Source of the DNA: Cloeon dipterum
Taxonomy: Eukaryota; Arthropoda; Insecta; Ephemeroptera; Baetidae
NCBI RefSeq assembly: GCF_949628265.1
Contig: NC_088788.1
Coordinates: 11,408,001 to 11,472,000 of the forward strand
Direction of reading: 5' to 3'
DNA: 64,000 nucleotides
The notes beneath the pieces are model-generated. The model ran no database searches. It had not been told where the DNA came from and saw only the letters and a program-made list of their open reading frames with translations. The translations under genes and the position numbers were made by a program. Shown piece by piece: positions 38,971 to 49,983 of the stretch; position 1 is the stretch's first letter, and each line of letters opens with the position of its first letter.

Positions 38971-41900
38971 TTAGCTGTATGTGATGGACTGTGGCACGCC
39001 ATTGACAGTCTTCGATTTGAGAACGTCGTTTTCAAACACCATTATCGTTTCCTTTCCATTTTCTGTTGTTCTGCAAACGAAAGATAAAAATTATTGTAGA
39101 ATTTTTTTACACATGACTTGTTTTTATTTTTAGTAAAGTCAATCTGACTTTTGAAGAGCTTGGAAAAATTTTTGAAACAAGAAAAGTTTAATGTATTTTT
39201 TTCCATCTAAATCCTGACCTTACAGCCCTATTTAGAAGCTAAATGCTTTGCAAACCCTTCAAAATTTTAAAAGCTTGGCAAGAAAATCGTCAAAAAATGC
39301 GTAAATACAATCTCAAAAGAGTCTTACGTTGGCTCCAAAACTAACTAAAAACGTGTAAATGTAGCTCAAAACAGTCTTTCCATAAAACAAACATCTAAAA
39401 TTCCGAACTATAATTATAGAAAAATACTAGAAGTCTGTCAGGAAGTGGTCAAAATGCTTTGACTTTACAATTTGAGAGAATTAAGCTTTTAAAAAATGTC
39501 CAATATATTTTAATATCAAGTTAAAAACAACAATTCTAGTTCAACCAATATGTATTTTTGTTTATTAACTTCCAAAGGGCTGTTATTTTCTTTTTGAAAA
39601 AAATTAATATAAGCTCCACGTCACTTGAAAAATACCTAATTGGAAAAATTTAACGAGAATAACAATTTATTTAAAGCTAAATTCCTTTGGAAAATAGATA
39701 TATCAGCAGAATTATACGCACTTTGTGGTAGAGATCTTTTTGTTGTTGATGAATCTGGTGGTTTGGCAAGTCCTCTTGACATTGGAACCTGACCGTGGGC
39801 TGCTGCTGAAGCTGTTGTTGATGGTGGTGAACGCGGAAAAGCCGCTGGAAGGGCTCATGAAGTCGTCGAAGGGTGAGAAGGGCGACATGCTCATGCCTCC
39901 AAAGGAGAAACCAAACGGGTCAAAGTTGTGAACGCCTCGGCCTGTCGGAGCTGAAAAAATTAACCAGTGAGAACAGAGCAACCTTTTTAGAGGGCGGGGG
40001 AATTACCTAAGAAGCCAGGGATGCCGCCGCCGAAGAACTCTCGGAACACCTCTTCAGGGTCTCTGAAGGAGAAGTGCGGGTAGCCGAAGTTGAAGTCATC
40101 CTCGAATCTGTTCCTGCGGGTGGCGCTGCCGTTGTTCAGGCCTTCTTTGCCGTACTGGTCGTACACGCGGCGCTTCTTGTCTGCAAATCGAAGTGAAAGC
40201 GTAAGAATCGAGGCTGAAAAGTCTTTATGGCCGCAAAAAATATTAAATTAACCACAAGCGCTAACAATGCGAGCTGGGAATATATGTTTTTCGGGGTGAG
40301 TTCGGAATTAATTGTTTGAGATGCGATATTCCCAGCTCGGAAAAATTAGTCAGAAAGTAAAAACAAGGGTAAAACCATGGCTGGACCTGGCCTTTGGCAA
40401 AGAAAAGTCTGAGCAAAAATTGCAAAAAGCCATTTCCAGCCGAGAAGCACTGAAACTGTTCGAGACAAGGATAAATTTGTGAGCGTGTCGCGAGTCCAAA
40501 TCTGTCGTATCGTCCTGTTGAGCCGACCTGGTTAATGGGCGAACCAAGAGTTTAGCAAAGCTAACTACAAACTTTAAAAAAACACATTGAAAGTGAACAA
40601 AGAGGCGAAGTTGCAATCTTGAATGCGGATTAGTGAGTGTGCGTGTGTGTCTGCAGGTTGGAACACAAAAAGCTCTCAAGCGCTGGCTACTCAGTCAGGG
40701 TGGTGGAAAAAATACCAAAGAAACGGTGGAAGGGCGACTCAAAAAAGCTCCTGGCGTTGAAGCTACGGGTGGGTCTGGTGTACGAGGGCTTCTGGTGTCG
40801 TTGGTCATACAAGCGCCGCTTATCCTCTATCGAGAGAAAGAGACAAGAGATTTACAGAAAGAGACATCAACATTCATCAAGAGAGCGACAGAATTCGTGT
40901 GCTACAGCAGAGGTGCATTTTTGGACAGTGCTCAGTGTGCTGAGTTCACTTGCGATTAACTATCTAATTGTAAATAAATTAAAATTACGCAGGGCTTTGG
41001 TTAACACCATGCAAGCTCGATTAAAAATTTAAATTGTGTCACAGCAGAAAGTTAGAGTCGTAGTTTCACCTAATTCAATTTCAGTAGCTTTTTTTACAAT
41101 CCCTTGAACAGTCTGAATTTACCATTTTTTTGCGTTAGTTCCTTGGTGTTAAAATCCATCAATAGCAGGCGCCATATATATCTGTTAATTAATATTTTTT
41201 GGTACTTCCACTGCGATTTAGGATTGAATTATGTAACTGAGCGTTCTACAATTTAAACAATTTCTTTAAATGTGCTGAAAACAAAAATTGGCTGAGCCAA
41301 TCACCATTGAAAAGTCAGGAAAGATTTTATTTCAAAAAATGTTTTTCCCCGTGTCCACGGCGGTTGGCCAAACCTACCTTTTTGGTTTAAAAGCACATCA
41401 AAAGAAATAACTTCAGGTTACAGTCCTAAATCGTGGCGGAAGAGCCTTAAAATTTCAATTTTACAGTGGCGCAAACTATTGGAGACTTCAAACCACAAGA
41501 GCTTGCGCAAATGGTGAATTAAAACGATTTGATAAAACGCAAAAGAGTATTGGCACCAATTTTTATCATAATTTCAAAGTAAAAATCGACCCAATTTTAA
41601 CACCACTAAACTGCGACTAATTTTTCCAGACAGCACATTACGATGATAACCAAATCCCTCGAGAAACCATTGAATGAAATGGCAAAAATCTCCAGCTGTG
41701 ATTTCTACAATGGTAGCTTTGAGTGGAGATATTTTTGCCAGCAAGCATATTATCGACTCGGTGCCTTGCTCACCATCAACGAGGACTTCATACGCCTCTG
41801 AGATCTCTTTGAACTTCTTGGTCGCCTCCTCGATGTTGTTCTGGTTTTTGTCCGGGTGCCATTTCAAGGCTAATCTCTTGTATCTGTAAACACGCATTAA

Positions 41901-42405
41901 GGCGGCATTAAAAGAAAAGCCGAGGGAGGATTTCTTTCTTGGAAAACGTAGAGAGAGAAAAAAGGACAAACAAAGAGGGGAGCGGTGCTCAAGCGGCGGC
42001 GGGACGGAGAGTAATCAACTGTATTTGCGTTCGTCTGGCACAATGCATTTTTTCCACTGCAATCAACATGCACGAGACGCAGTCAGGAAGCCCGACAACA
42101 ATGCCGCCGTGCATGCGTTTTTAATTCTCTTCTCCGCCTACTATCTCAAAATAAACGAGCACAGCTGCAGACAATGAGATGATGATAAGATTGGTTGACC
42201 AATCTTACTTGTAAAGTATTTCTTTGCTATGTTAATTGTTATTTGTTCAGTTCAATTCGCAATAAAAATTAAATTTTTTTAATTAAAAAAAAAATAACAA
42301 AGATAAAAGAATGAAAAGGAAATTATTGTTCAAAACTTACGCTTTTTTAATTTCGGCTGTGGATGCTGTCCTCTGGAGCTCGAGTACTCTGTAATAGTCC
42401 ACCAT
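38971..42405 (-). CDS. DNAJB6: DnaJ homolog subfamily B member 6 type co-chaperone
   Basis: Five exons on the minus strand: 42405-42341, 41883-41774, 40180-40007, 39950-39722 and 39070-38971. They total 678 nt, or 225 residues. This class (Drosophila mrj) is an Hsp70 co-chaperone that suppresses aggregation of polyglutamine and amyloid proteins. The J domain (about 1-70) reads [15 protein letters not shown], then [13 protein letters not shown] with the HPD triad at 31-33, then [13 protein letters not shown] and [15 protein letters not shown] Gly/Phe-rich region ([21 protein letters not shown]) and a Ser/Thr-rich segment ([17 protein letters not shown]) that binds clients in this family follow. 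The short C-terminal domain ends [12 protein letters not shown]. It matches the short isoform type; no long-isoform tail was seen. An acceptor at 42,427-42,429 suggests a split 5' UTR. Confidence 0.96.
39071..39721 (-). other. DNAJB6 intron 4
   Basis: A 651-base AT-rich intron with no recognisable feature. Confidence 0.7.
40181..41773 (-). other. DNAJB6 intron 2
   Basis: A 1.6 kb intron after the J-domain exon. Overlapping plus-strand ORFs at about 40,633-41,032 lie in two frames and match no family. I see no repeat. Confidence 0.65.
41884..42340 (-). other. DNAJB6 intron 1
   Basis: A 457-base intron that contains a perfect 10-base inverted repeat with CCAAT motifs (listed separately). Confidence 0.65.
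42186..42207. repeat. Perfect 10-bp inverted repeat with paired CCAAT boxes
   Basis: TAAGATTGGT (42186-42195) and ACCAATCTTA (42198-42207) are exact inverses around a TG spacer. Each arm has an ATTGG/CCAAT core. Confidence 0.85.
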
Positions 42406-43087
42406 TGTGATGTGCCAAATCAGTCACTGAAACAGAAATAGCAGAATGCCATTTAAGTTTGGCTCTAATTATCTGCGAGGGTCGCCCCAACCGTGCGCAT
42501 GGTGGCATTAAACGATAATTTAGAAAAGCGTCGACTGTGTAATTTCGGCGTATGAATAGGCTATTTTCGCGCTCGCCTCACTTTGTCGACGCTTTGCTCG
42601 GTACAAAGGTATAATTCAGTCACTACGCAAATTTCTGACGCACGCGTTTCTCACGGTTGACCAAGGCTAGAGAAGCAACAAGAGTTTTAAACGACACTTG
42701 AACTAGAAAAAAGCACAGTTTTATAATTATATTGTTTGGGGTCAAAGAAATTTCATTCAACCCAGTGTAGCAGCACGTAGTTTATCTATATGTCTTACAA
42801 AATTAAACTGCGATGGAAAATTTTATCAACACGGTTATGACCAATTTTTATTTATTTTGAATTGCTTTTTGAATAACAGTTCCACATTTATTACAAATAA
42901 AAACTGACACAAAATGGTAATATTTTAGTGTTAAGGGCTGTAGTTTCAATGAAAGGGCGATTTATTACGTCAGTCGTGCTCAATCACCAAGGAAAAATGA
43001 ATGGAGCGAATCACCGGCAAACATCAGCCTTGGCGTGGCAATTTTCTTTTGGTTCCACTTTCACAACAAAAGTCGGGCAAAATGGGA
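42406..43087 (-). promoter_or_regulatory. Upstream region of DNAJB6
   Basis: The 5' UTR starts here and appears to be spliced (acceptor at 42,427-42,429, minus strand). The promoter is probably around 42,500-42,700, where the DNA becomes richer in CG. No TATA box or heat-shock element (GAAnnTTC repeats) was found. Confidence 0.4.
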
Positions 43088-43113
43088 TACGTGATGCTGT
43101 TACGTGATACGTG
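43088..43113 (+). promoter_or_regulatory. Triple TACGTG cluster
   Basis: TACGTG occurs at 43088-43093, 43101-43106 and 43108-43113, each followed by AT. TACGTG is the core recognised by bHLH-PAS dimers such as Single-minded/Tango and Trachealess/Tango in insects and HIF in animals. It lies about 0.7 kb upstream of the DNAJB6 start. Confidence 0.5.
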
Positions 43114-46100
43114 ATGCATTTTCATTGCAAGCCGTCGGTGTGATAATCATAATTCGCTCGTTGCTCATCTGACAAGTGGGAAACTGGCCGTGTGAAAAGC
43201 GATTTTCTTCCCTATTGCGACTCAAACAACGTCGTTTATCCGCTTTTTTCTGTGAATTGAAAGAAAACGAAAGAATATTGCATTACAATGCAGCCGTCAA
43301 GTACAAAAATAGCTAACTTAGAATGCAGGTCAGCCGTGAAGGAAAAAAATGCAGCTTATAAACGAACTCGAATGTTTACCTTAACGTCCGTCGATTTCAG
43401 CTCTAGCTACTCGAGTGAAAGATTTATCAAAGCAACGTATTGTTGATTCGTTTTATAACATGCTATTGTGTAAAAGTAAACTAAACTGGCTTCCATTGAA
43501 AACTTTATTGTAAGCCAAGAAAAGTGTATTTAAATATTGTTTTAGACTTTGATTTCAATTGAAAAACAGTGTGTTGAATCAAATGGAAATCAGGTTAGCT
43601 GCGTGCTGCCTATATCAGTAGCTAGCCGTCAAAATTGACGCTCGTGGGACGGGGGACGGTACACTTGCGTCAAATAATGAGCCAGAGGATTCGATTATTT
43701 GAGTCGGCTGACGGCAGTGTTCGCTTATTTGCTTTTTCTAATTACGCTTCGTCGAGAGAACAGGTGGCGATGGTCTTTATATCGATCGCGGCGAGATAAT
43801 TAATGCGCGATAAACGAGCCAGAAAAGCAGCGGAGATGAGAGAAAAAGTCTGTTCGCGCCGGGATAATTCGATCGAGCTGCCAAATCGAAACGTGGGCTG
43901 GGACTTAATTGGCGCGCAAACACCGAAATAGCTTTGGCCGCGCCGAAAACGCGCGCGTCATGGCCCGAAAAGTAAAAAAGCGGGCTTCCTTTTTTATTGC
44001 CTCCACGCCTGAGAGTGTAACCTCGAAGGTTCATCTCCGAAAAGCACCGCGACTGTGGCAAATCCACTCAAGGTTGCGTGTGAGATGAAAATCAGCTTTG
44101 CGTCCAATTCAGCTGTTGTCAACTTCGGATTTGAATACCATTCGAAGCTGCAATGCTCGCCGCGCATTTTGATCAGCCCGACGCGACGAGGTATGCATTC
44201 CAAAGCCAATCATTAGAAATTAATTCAGGCAGCGTGGAAACTGCGGGCGGACATTTTTTTACTGTTGTCCGGCTGAAATTTGATCCACTTAACCCTCGAC
44301 TTTCCAGTAAGTAAATTTCGTGGGAGACTAGTTTTCGCACGTTTTCGTTTTGAGTTTCGCTCGAAAATCACCATGCGACAAGACGCAGAGCACCTCCAGT
44401 TTGTGGGGATTTGTCGCCGAGTGACGCGGTGAATCGATATATAGGAAGGCTAGAAAGAGGAAGCAAGTCGGGCAGGTCAAAGAGCAGTGCACTCGCTTTG
44501 GAGCACGCGACGCAAGAATTGAACGTACGACACATTTACGACGTGCACTGCACACGGCGATTAATTAGCATAACGTAGTCGAAAAATTGGGTCCACGCGA
44601 TAATCGCTTCACTAGTTCCCTTCCGAGTATTGATCCAAGTTGTTCTCTTTAGCTCCATTTAACTCTGTGCGCCTATCTGCAACAGCATTATTTATTGCTT
44701 TGTTCTGTAATTGCCTTTTGTGTCGCTCGATATTCTTCCTTACTTGGAAGCGTTTTCCTCTGCACCAGCTGCCGCATTGTTAATTTATTGTATCTGCAAG
44801 TGAAGATGTCCGGTAAATTATGATCGCAGTGTCAATTTGGCTTGGAATGTCGAATAATTAACATAATAGACAGACACGAGGAATGCCATTATTTATTACA
44901 TAAAATTGAATCTTCCTCGTATTTGGGCTTGATAATTACGTAGAAGCTTTCGTTATTGAATCACTATCAGTCTTGCCTTGAATCCCGTTTTTACATCGCG
45001 ATAATAATTCAATCCACGTGTAAAGAACTTTTTTAAAAGCCTTATCACCAAAGAGGCACGAAACCATAAAATAGAAATATAAAGGCGCGACCTCTCCCAA
45101 ATTCAATTTCAGTCGTAATAATAAAACACGTGTGCTATAAACATGGAACCCTGCGCCAAGTACCAACATAAACGCCACAGCCACCTTCCAAAAAAGCCTC
45201 TCGCCGCGTGTATTTATAACCGTGAGTCAAACGGCCACCGGACTGAGAACATTGCAGAGCAAGAAAGGTCCAACCGAGAGCCAGGGGTCCTTGCGGTGCG
45301 TGAAAAAAGATCCGTCTAAATTTCAATCGCACTCTGAGAATATGCGGAACATGCGCACGTTGGCGGAAAAGGCTGCTTTGAATTTTAATTGCGGCTCGAA
45401 GCCGTTCGTTTCGAGGCGAGTGGGTGAGCTAGCTCGGATACAAAAGGAGGCGAGATGCGACTCTACGAGTTGCACCATCTATCCATCGGCAGGTCACCGA
45501 ACACCACTGACGTCACCGGGTAGATCCGCCGGCACGTCCACGCTATGATTGCGATCGAAAACGAAACCATTTTCTTTCTTACCAATATTGTGGGAAACGA
45601 CAAACCAGAAGAGTAACCAACACTTGTGGTCAATGCGCTCCGTGACCTGCGATTGTTGCAACAATTTATTTATATTATGGGAAACACTGCGAGTGCGTGA
45701 AATGCTACATATTCTGCTGGGAACGTCGGGAAGCAACCCCTATTTTTAACATTATTTAATTCAACAGCAGCCGCGCGTGGTGGTCGAGGAAACCTGAAAT
45801 AGAACAACGCGGAATGTGCTTATTTTATAAAGGAAGAGTACGCCTCTGGTCTAAACAAAGCTGACTGGAAGGCATGCAGTTCTTTTCAATTTCGACATCT
45901 TATCCGCGGCTTTATCAACTCGGTAAGGCGCAGCCGACACCCCTTATTATATTTTACTTTGCCGCTCTGAAAAACGAGCAGTAGCATTGACATTTTAGCT
46001 CAAAAGTTTTGGCTCCGCCAAGCAGAAAGAAAGGTCGTCGAAAATGTGAACGTATTATTCTCGGTTCACTGCGAATTGGAATCGAATTGACTTCGTACAT

Positions 46101-47209
46101 TGATTTTTTTCTGTAGGGCATCGAAATAGGCACATGTTATTCGCTTTCAAATTACGCATGTTAAATATTTTTTATGTATTTTTGTTTTGTAATCATAGAA
46201 AGAAGGAGAATGCTCTCGGCTGCTGCTGGAGAACAGAAGCTGGTGCATCATGATTTGCGTCATGCAGCCGTATAATTCACGTTCCCATGTGTGCCGCACA
46301 CACGATGCCAATTCCGTGACTCGGAAGCATTTTATTTACGAGCGACGCCGTCGATATACAGTAAAAGGCGCAAAAAAGTACACAAATGAAAATGTGCACT
46401 GGGGAAATGTCTGGAAAATATTCGGGTCAAATAGAGAAACGACCAAAGCACGAAATCGAACGGAAATTTAATTCAAAACTGTGCGTTTCCAAACTTATTT
46501 ATGAGTAAAAAACACAAGGGAAGAAATTCTAAGCTACACAACCTTTTTCATGAAGCTGTAGAAAAATCTGGCATAGCCTAAAAATCACAGAATTCCGAAA
46601 AAAATAAGAAAAAACAACTTTTCTTTCGCCAGCACCCTGACTAATAGAGTGTTATAAAAATGTTTATCATTTATGCTGAAAAAATGCACACGATTTGTTC
46701 AAGTATAGGTTTTCCATGTGCAAACGGCACTACTTGTCTTGAGTTGATACCAAAGCTCTTTCACGCCACGCATCGGAAGCTTTTAAAGGTCTCATGCTAT
46801 TGGATGATAAATTCTGAGCTCATCCTCTTCAATAAAAGGCATCTCTCCTTCAAACTTTTAATTGCTGCAGATTTCTTTATTACGGACGACGTCCATAAAA
46901 ATGTCATTTCGCAGCTCCGCACGTAGGAAGCGGTCGTCACCTGTCACCAGTCGGCCAAGGTTGCCGCCGATCAAACGGAGCGGTGATCAAATAAAGCAAA
47001 ACAAGTGAAAAAGTAAACAACCGGCGGCAAATCGACCGGAAAAGCGATGATTCGCGATCAATCTGATGGAGGCGGCTAATTATGGTCGGTGAGTCGCGGT
47101 GCGCGGCACGAGATGCTGCACAAGAGTTACGCTCGCTCGCACGAGTAATCGCGCCGCGTTCAATAAATAATTTTATTTGGAGCACCAAATCGCTTGACTG
47201 GAACCAAGT

Positions 47210-47225
47210 AAACAAACAAACAAAC
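47210..47225 (+). repeat. (AAAC)4 microsatellite
   Basis: Four AAAC units in non-coding DNA. Confidence 0.85.
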
Positions 47226-48910
47226 TTGAGACGCAGACCTATTCTCTCCACGGTGTCTTCCACGCGTGAGAAGGAATTAAATTTAATTAAAACGTCTCGG
47301 GCGTGTGGGAGGACATAATTGCAGCAATTAAAATCGTGATTATAAGCGAGCAGGCAGGCACAACAAAAACAAACTCGGGCTTTGGAGAGAAGGTTGCTTG
47401 GCAGAATTAATTCCAATGCTCATTTTTCCCATGATAGTGACACTAGAATGTTAATCGATGCAAATCCCAAGAGGGAGGCTGTGACATTGCTGAATTTCGC
47501 TTGCAGCAATGTAGTTTCCGCTTTGAATCATTTAACATTTCTGGGGAAGTTGAAATTGCGTGATTAGTCAACTTTAAGGACTCTCCTCGTTAGTTTTACT
47601 TTCGTGATGGCCATGGAATCTCATTTTGTGAAAAATAATCATTTAAATAGAAACAGCACAAAGAATTGCTGACTTTCTACTTTATGCATTCCACTGAATG
47701 CATCCCGAGGAGGTTCATTGTGAAAGAAGGCATGCCGATCTTATAACTTGAGTGTCGGACAAATCACGTAATAAGCAATAAAATGCAAGTGCTCGTGCTG
47801 TACACGAGGTGAGTGAAGTTGCTACTCACTAACGAAATTTTATGGACTATTGAGACCGCAGAGTTCAAAGAACTGCTAACACGAAAATGCAAAACTCGCA
47901 GCAGCGATGTATACATTTCAAATTTTTTTTCGACCGATAACTTTCTTGCGCATGCTGTTTAATCAGCCGCATGACAAGCGGGTTAAAGAGGCTGCCTCGT
48001 GATTTGATAATGAATCGAGAGAGAAACTGGAACGGCAGAATAATATATCAATATACAGGGGATAGTTTCATTAAAAGCTGATCCCGCGAGTGAAACCGAG
48101 CAGAAAGAAAAGAACGCGGCGAGATAAAGAGAGCGAAATGACTTTCTCCCTTGCCATTCTGCACAGCTCGCTGCGAGGGTTCTTTATGGAAATCGAAAAT
48201 GAGCCGACAAGCAGCTTCGAAATTTTGCCGTGGGGCAGCAGACGGCAGGTGGCAAACCTGTATTTCTTCCCAAGTGGTCCAGAGATGAAATAATGCAGAC
48301 TAGGGCACAAATACACATGTCCGCCGCGAGCTACGCTCTCGCTCTTCGCGCACGAAGCAAAAAATCGCAACTTACAATTAAGCGAGGCTGCCAAGGGCTT
48401 AGCACGAATGCGAATGTCACGCAATTCAAATCCAGCCCGAAAATACGACAAAAATATTTGGATAGAAATTGCGATGAGTGCTGTAAAATGTTTATTATCC
48501 TTTTATCACGAGAAAAATGATTGCTAAAAAACTTGGTCAAGAACATTTTCTGCTTAGCGTCGGAATTCGAAGACTTTCACGAGTTTTTTTATTTTGGGAG
48601 TGGAAGATATTTAAGAATCTCTATAAATCATTTCTCTCAGCAGACTGGCTATGATTATAATTAAATTAAAATTTACTATCTCGACCTAGTTGGTTAAAAT
48701 TAACTACTTAAGAGCCGATAAACTTCAACAATTTGCAGCCCGACAAAATGACTTCTAAAAGACCTGGCGCAAATTCAGCACATCTTACGAGGGCTCATCT
48801 TTTCAATTTATTACGAAATCGAGAACAAAGAAGAAGCATGGCACTGTTTGGCAGTGAAGTTGCAAATTTCGCAAAGGCTTTGCAACAATTAATTCGCTAG
48901 ACGAGAGGTG

Positions 48911-48942
48911 TATAAAATTAAACCCACACGATGAGATCATTG
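48911..48942 (+). promoter_or_regulatory. TATA box and initiator-like pair
   Basis: TATAAAA at 48911-48917 is followed by TCATTG at 48937-48942. The initiator A would lie 28 bases downstream of the first T, the usual spacing for a focused insect core promoter. No recognisable coding exon follows. Confidence 0.25.
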
Positions 48943-49917
48943 GTGCAAAGGCCTGTCTGTCGTCTGCAAGCGGCTCGTTCGTTCTCATCCCAGCAGCATT
49001 TTAAACAACACACGCGGGTTTTAAGTATCTGCTGTGTGTCGTGTCTGCTCTGCGCTGCGCTGCGGCTTTTATCTTTCGCTGTCATGCTCTCTACCCGGCT
49101 TTTGTTTTTGCCCGTTTCATTCCGTCTAATTGAAGCGCCCACCGCTGTTGTGCGGGGCTATTCCTTCATCGTGTTTTACCAAAGGGCGTGATGGAGTGAC
49201 CAGGGTTATGTGTGTGTTGCGGATCTCGCGCGCCGTCGTTTGTGCGGCGGCTGCCTTTTTATATTTATATTGTTCCTGCAAGGTCGACCACTCGTGGAAA
49301 GCGCATTGGAAACACACTCGGTCGGCTTAAAAGTGCTGCCATTTTAAGTTTATCAGAGTACAGTCGCTCGCTCTGCAGACGGTCGCCGCCGAGGGACTTT
49401 TAGTCTGCACAGAAACGTGATGTTTTCTCAATGTAGAAATGATTAAAAAAATAAAAACTGTCTCCGCATATTTTATTCCAGCTCTCTTCAAGGTGAAAAT
49501 CGTTTATTAAAGCACACAGGGCTTTCTTGACAAATGAGAAATCAAAACTTTCTTTTTAACTAAAACGATTTGTAATTAAATATGATTTAAACCTTATGGT
49601 GACACAGACCAATGAATTAAGGGGTTTCGGTTCAAATCTACGGATCCGAATCAGGTTTTTAGTAGGGCATAGAAGAAAATTAATTAAGCATTTCAAGCAC
49701 GACATAATTTCGATATCAATCAAGACAACTTGTCTATTTTACGCTCAGATGCTCGCCAAGATCGTTCAATTTCCAGCAACAGGAACTAGTCCGCTGCGAG
49801 TGAGAAAGAAAGATGGAATAGACGCTCCATCTTGGCAAGCAACCATAAGAAGAAAATGTGAACCCGTGACGGTGCAAGGTCAAGAATGATGTCGTGCATG
49901 CGTGTTGCATTTAATTT

Positions 49918-49983
49918 AAGCCCCGTTCGTTCACAAATAATGTCGACCCCGCCGGGTCGATGTCGACCCGACCAACGGGGACT
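49918..49983. repeat. Nested inverted repeat rich in TCGACCC
   Basis: Outer arms CCCCGTT (49921-49927) and AACGGGG (49974-49980) are exact inverses, extended by AAG and CTT with one bulged base. Inside, TCGACCC (49943-49949) and GGGTCGA (49954-49960) form a 7-bp stem with a 4-base loop. Another TCGACCC follows at 49963-49969. Confidence 0.75.

Noticed and set aside
40633..41032. Overlapping 108- and 131-codon ORFs in DNAJB6 intron 2
   Set aside because: Two frames are open over the same DNA, on the strand opposite to the host gene, and neither matches a known family.
42178..42260. Box C-like ATGATGA that could start a box C/D snoRNA
   Set aside because: No CTGA box D at a proper distance and no terminal stem. 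The inverted repeat there explains the pattern better.
46937..47416. 159-codon minus-strand ORF in the desert
   Set aside because: It has no recognisable domain, overlaps an opposite-strand ORF and is in CG-containing DNA where long open frames arise by chance.
48932..48941. TGAGATCATT, the first ten bases of bantam microRNA
   Set aside because: The match stops after ten bases and no hairpin surrounds it.
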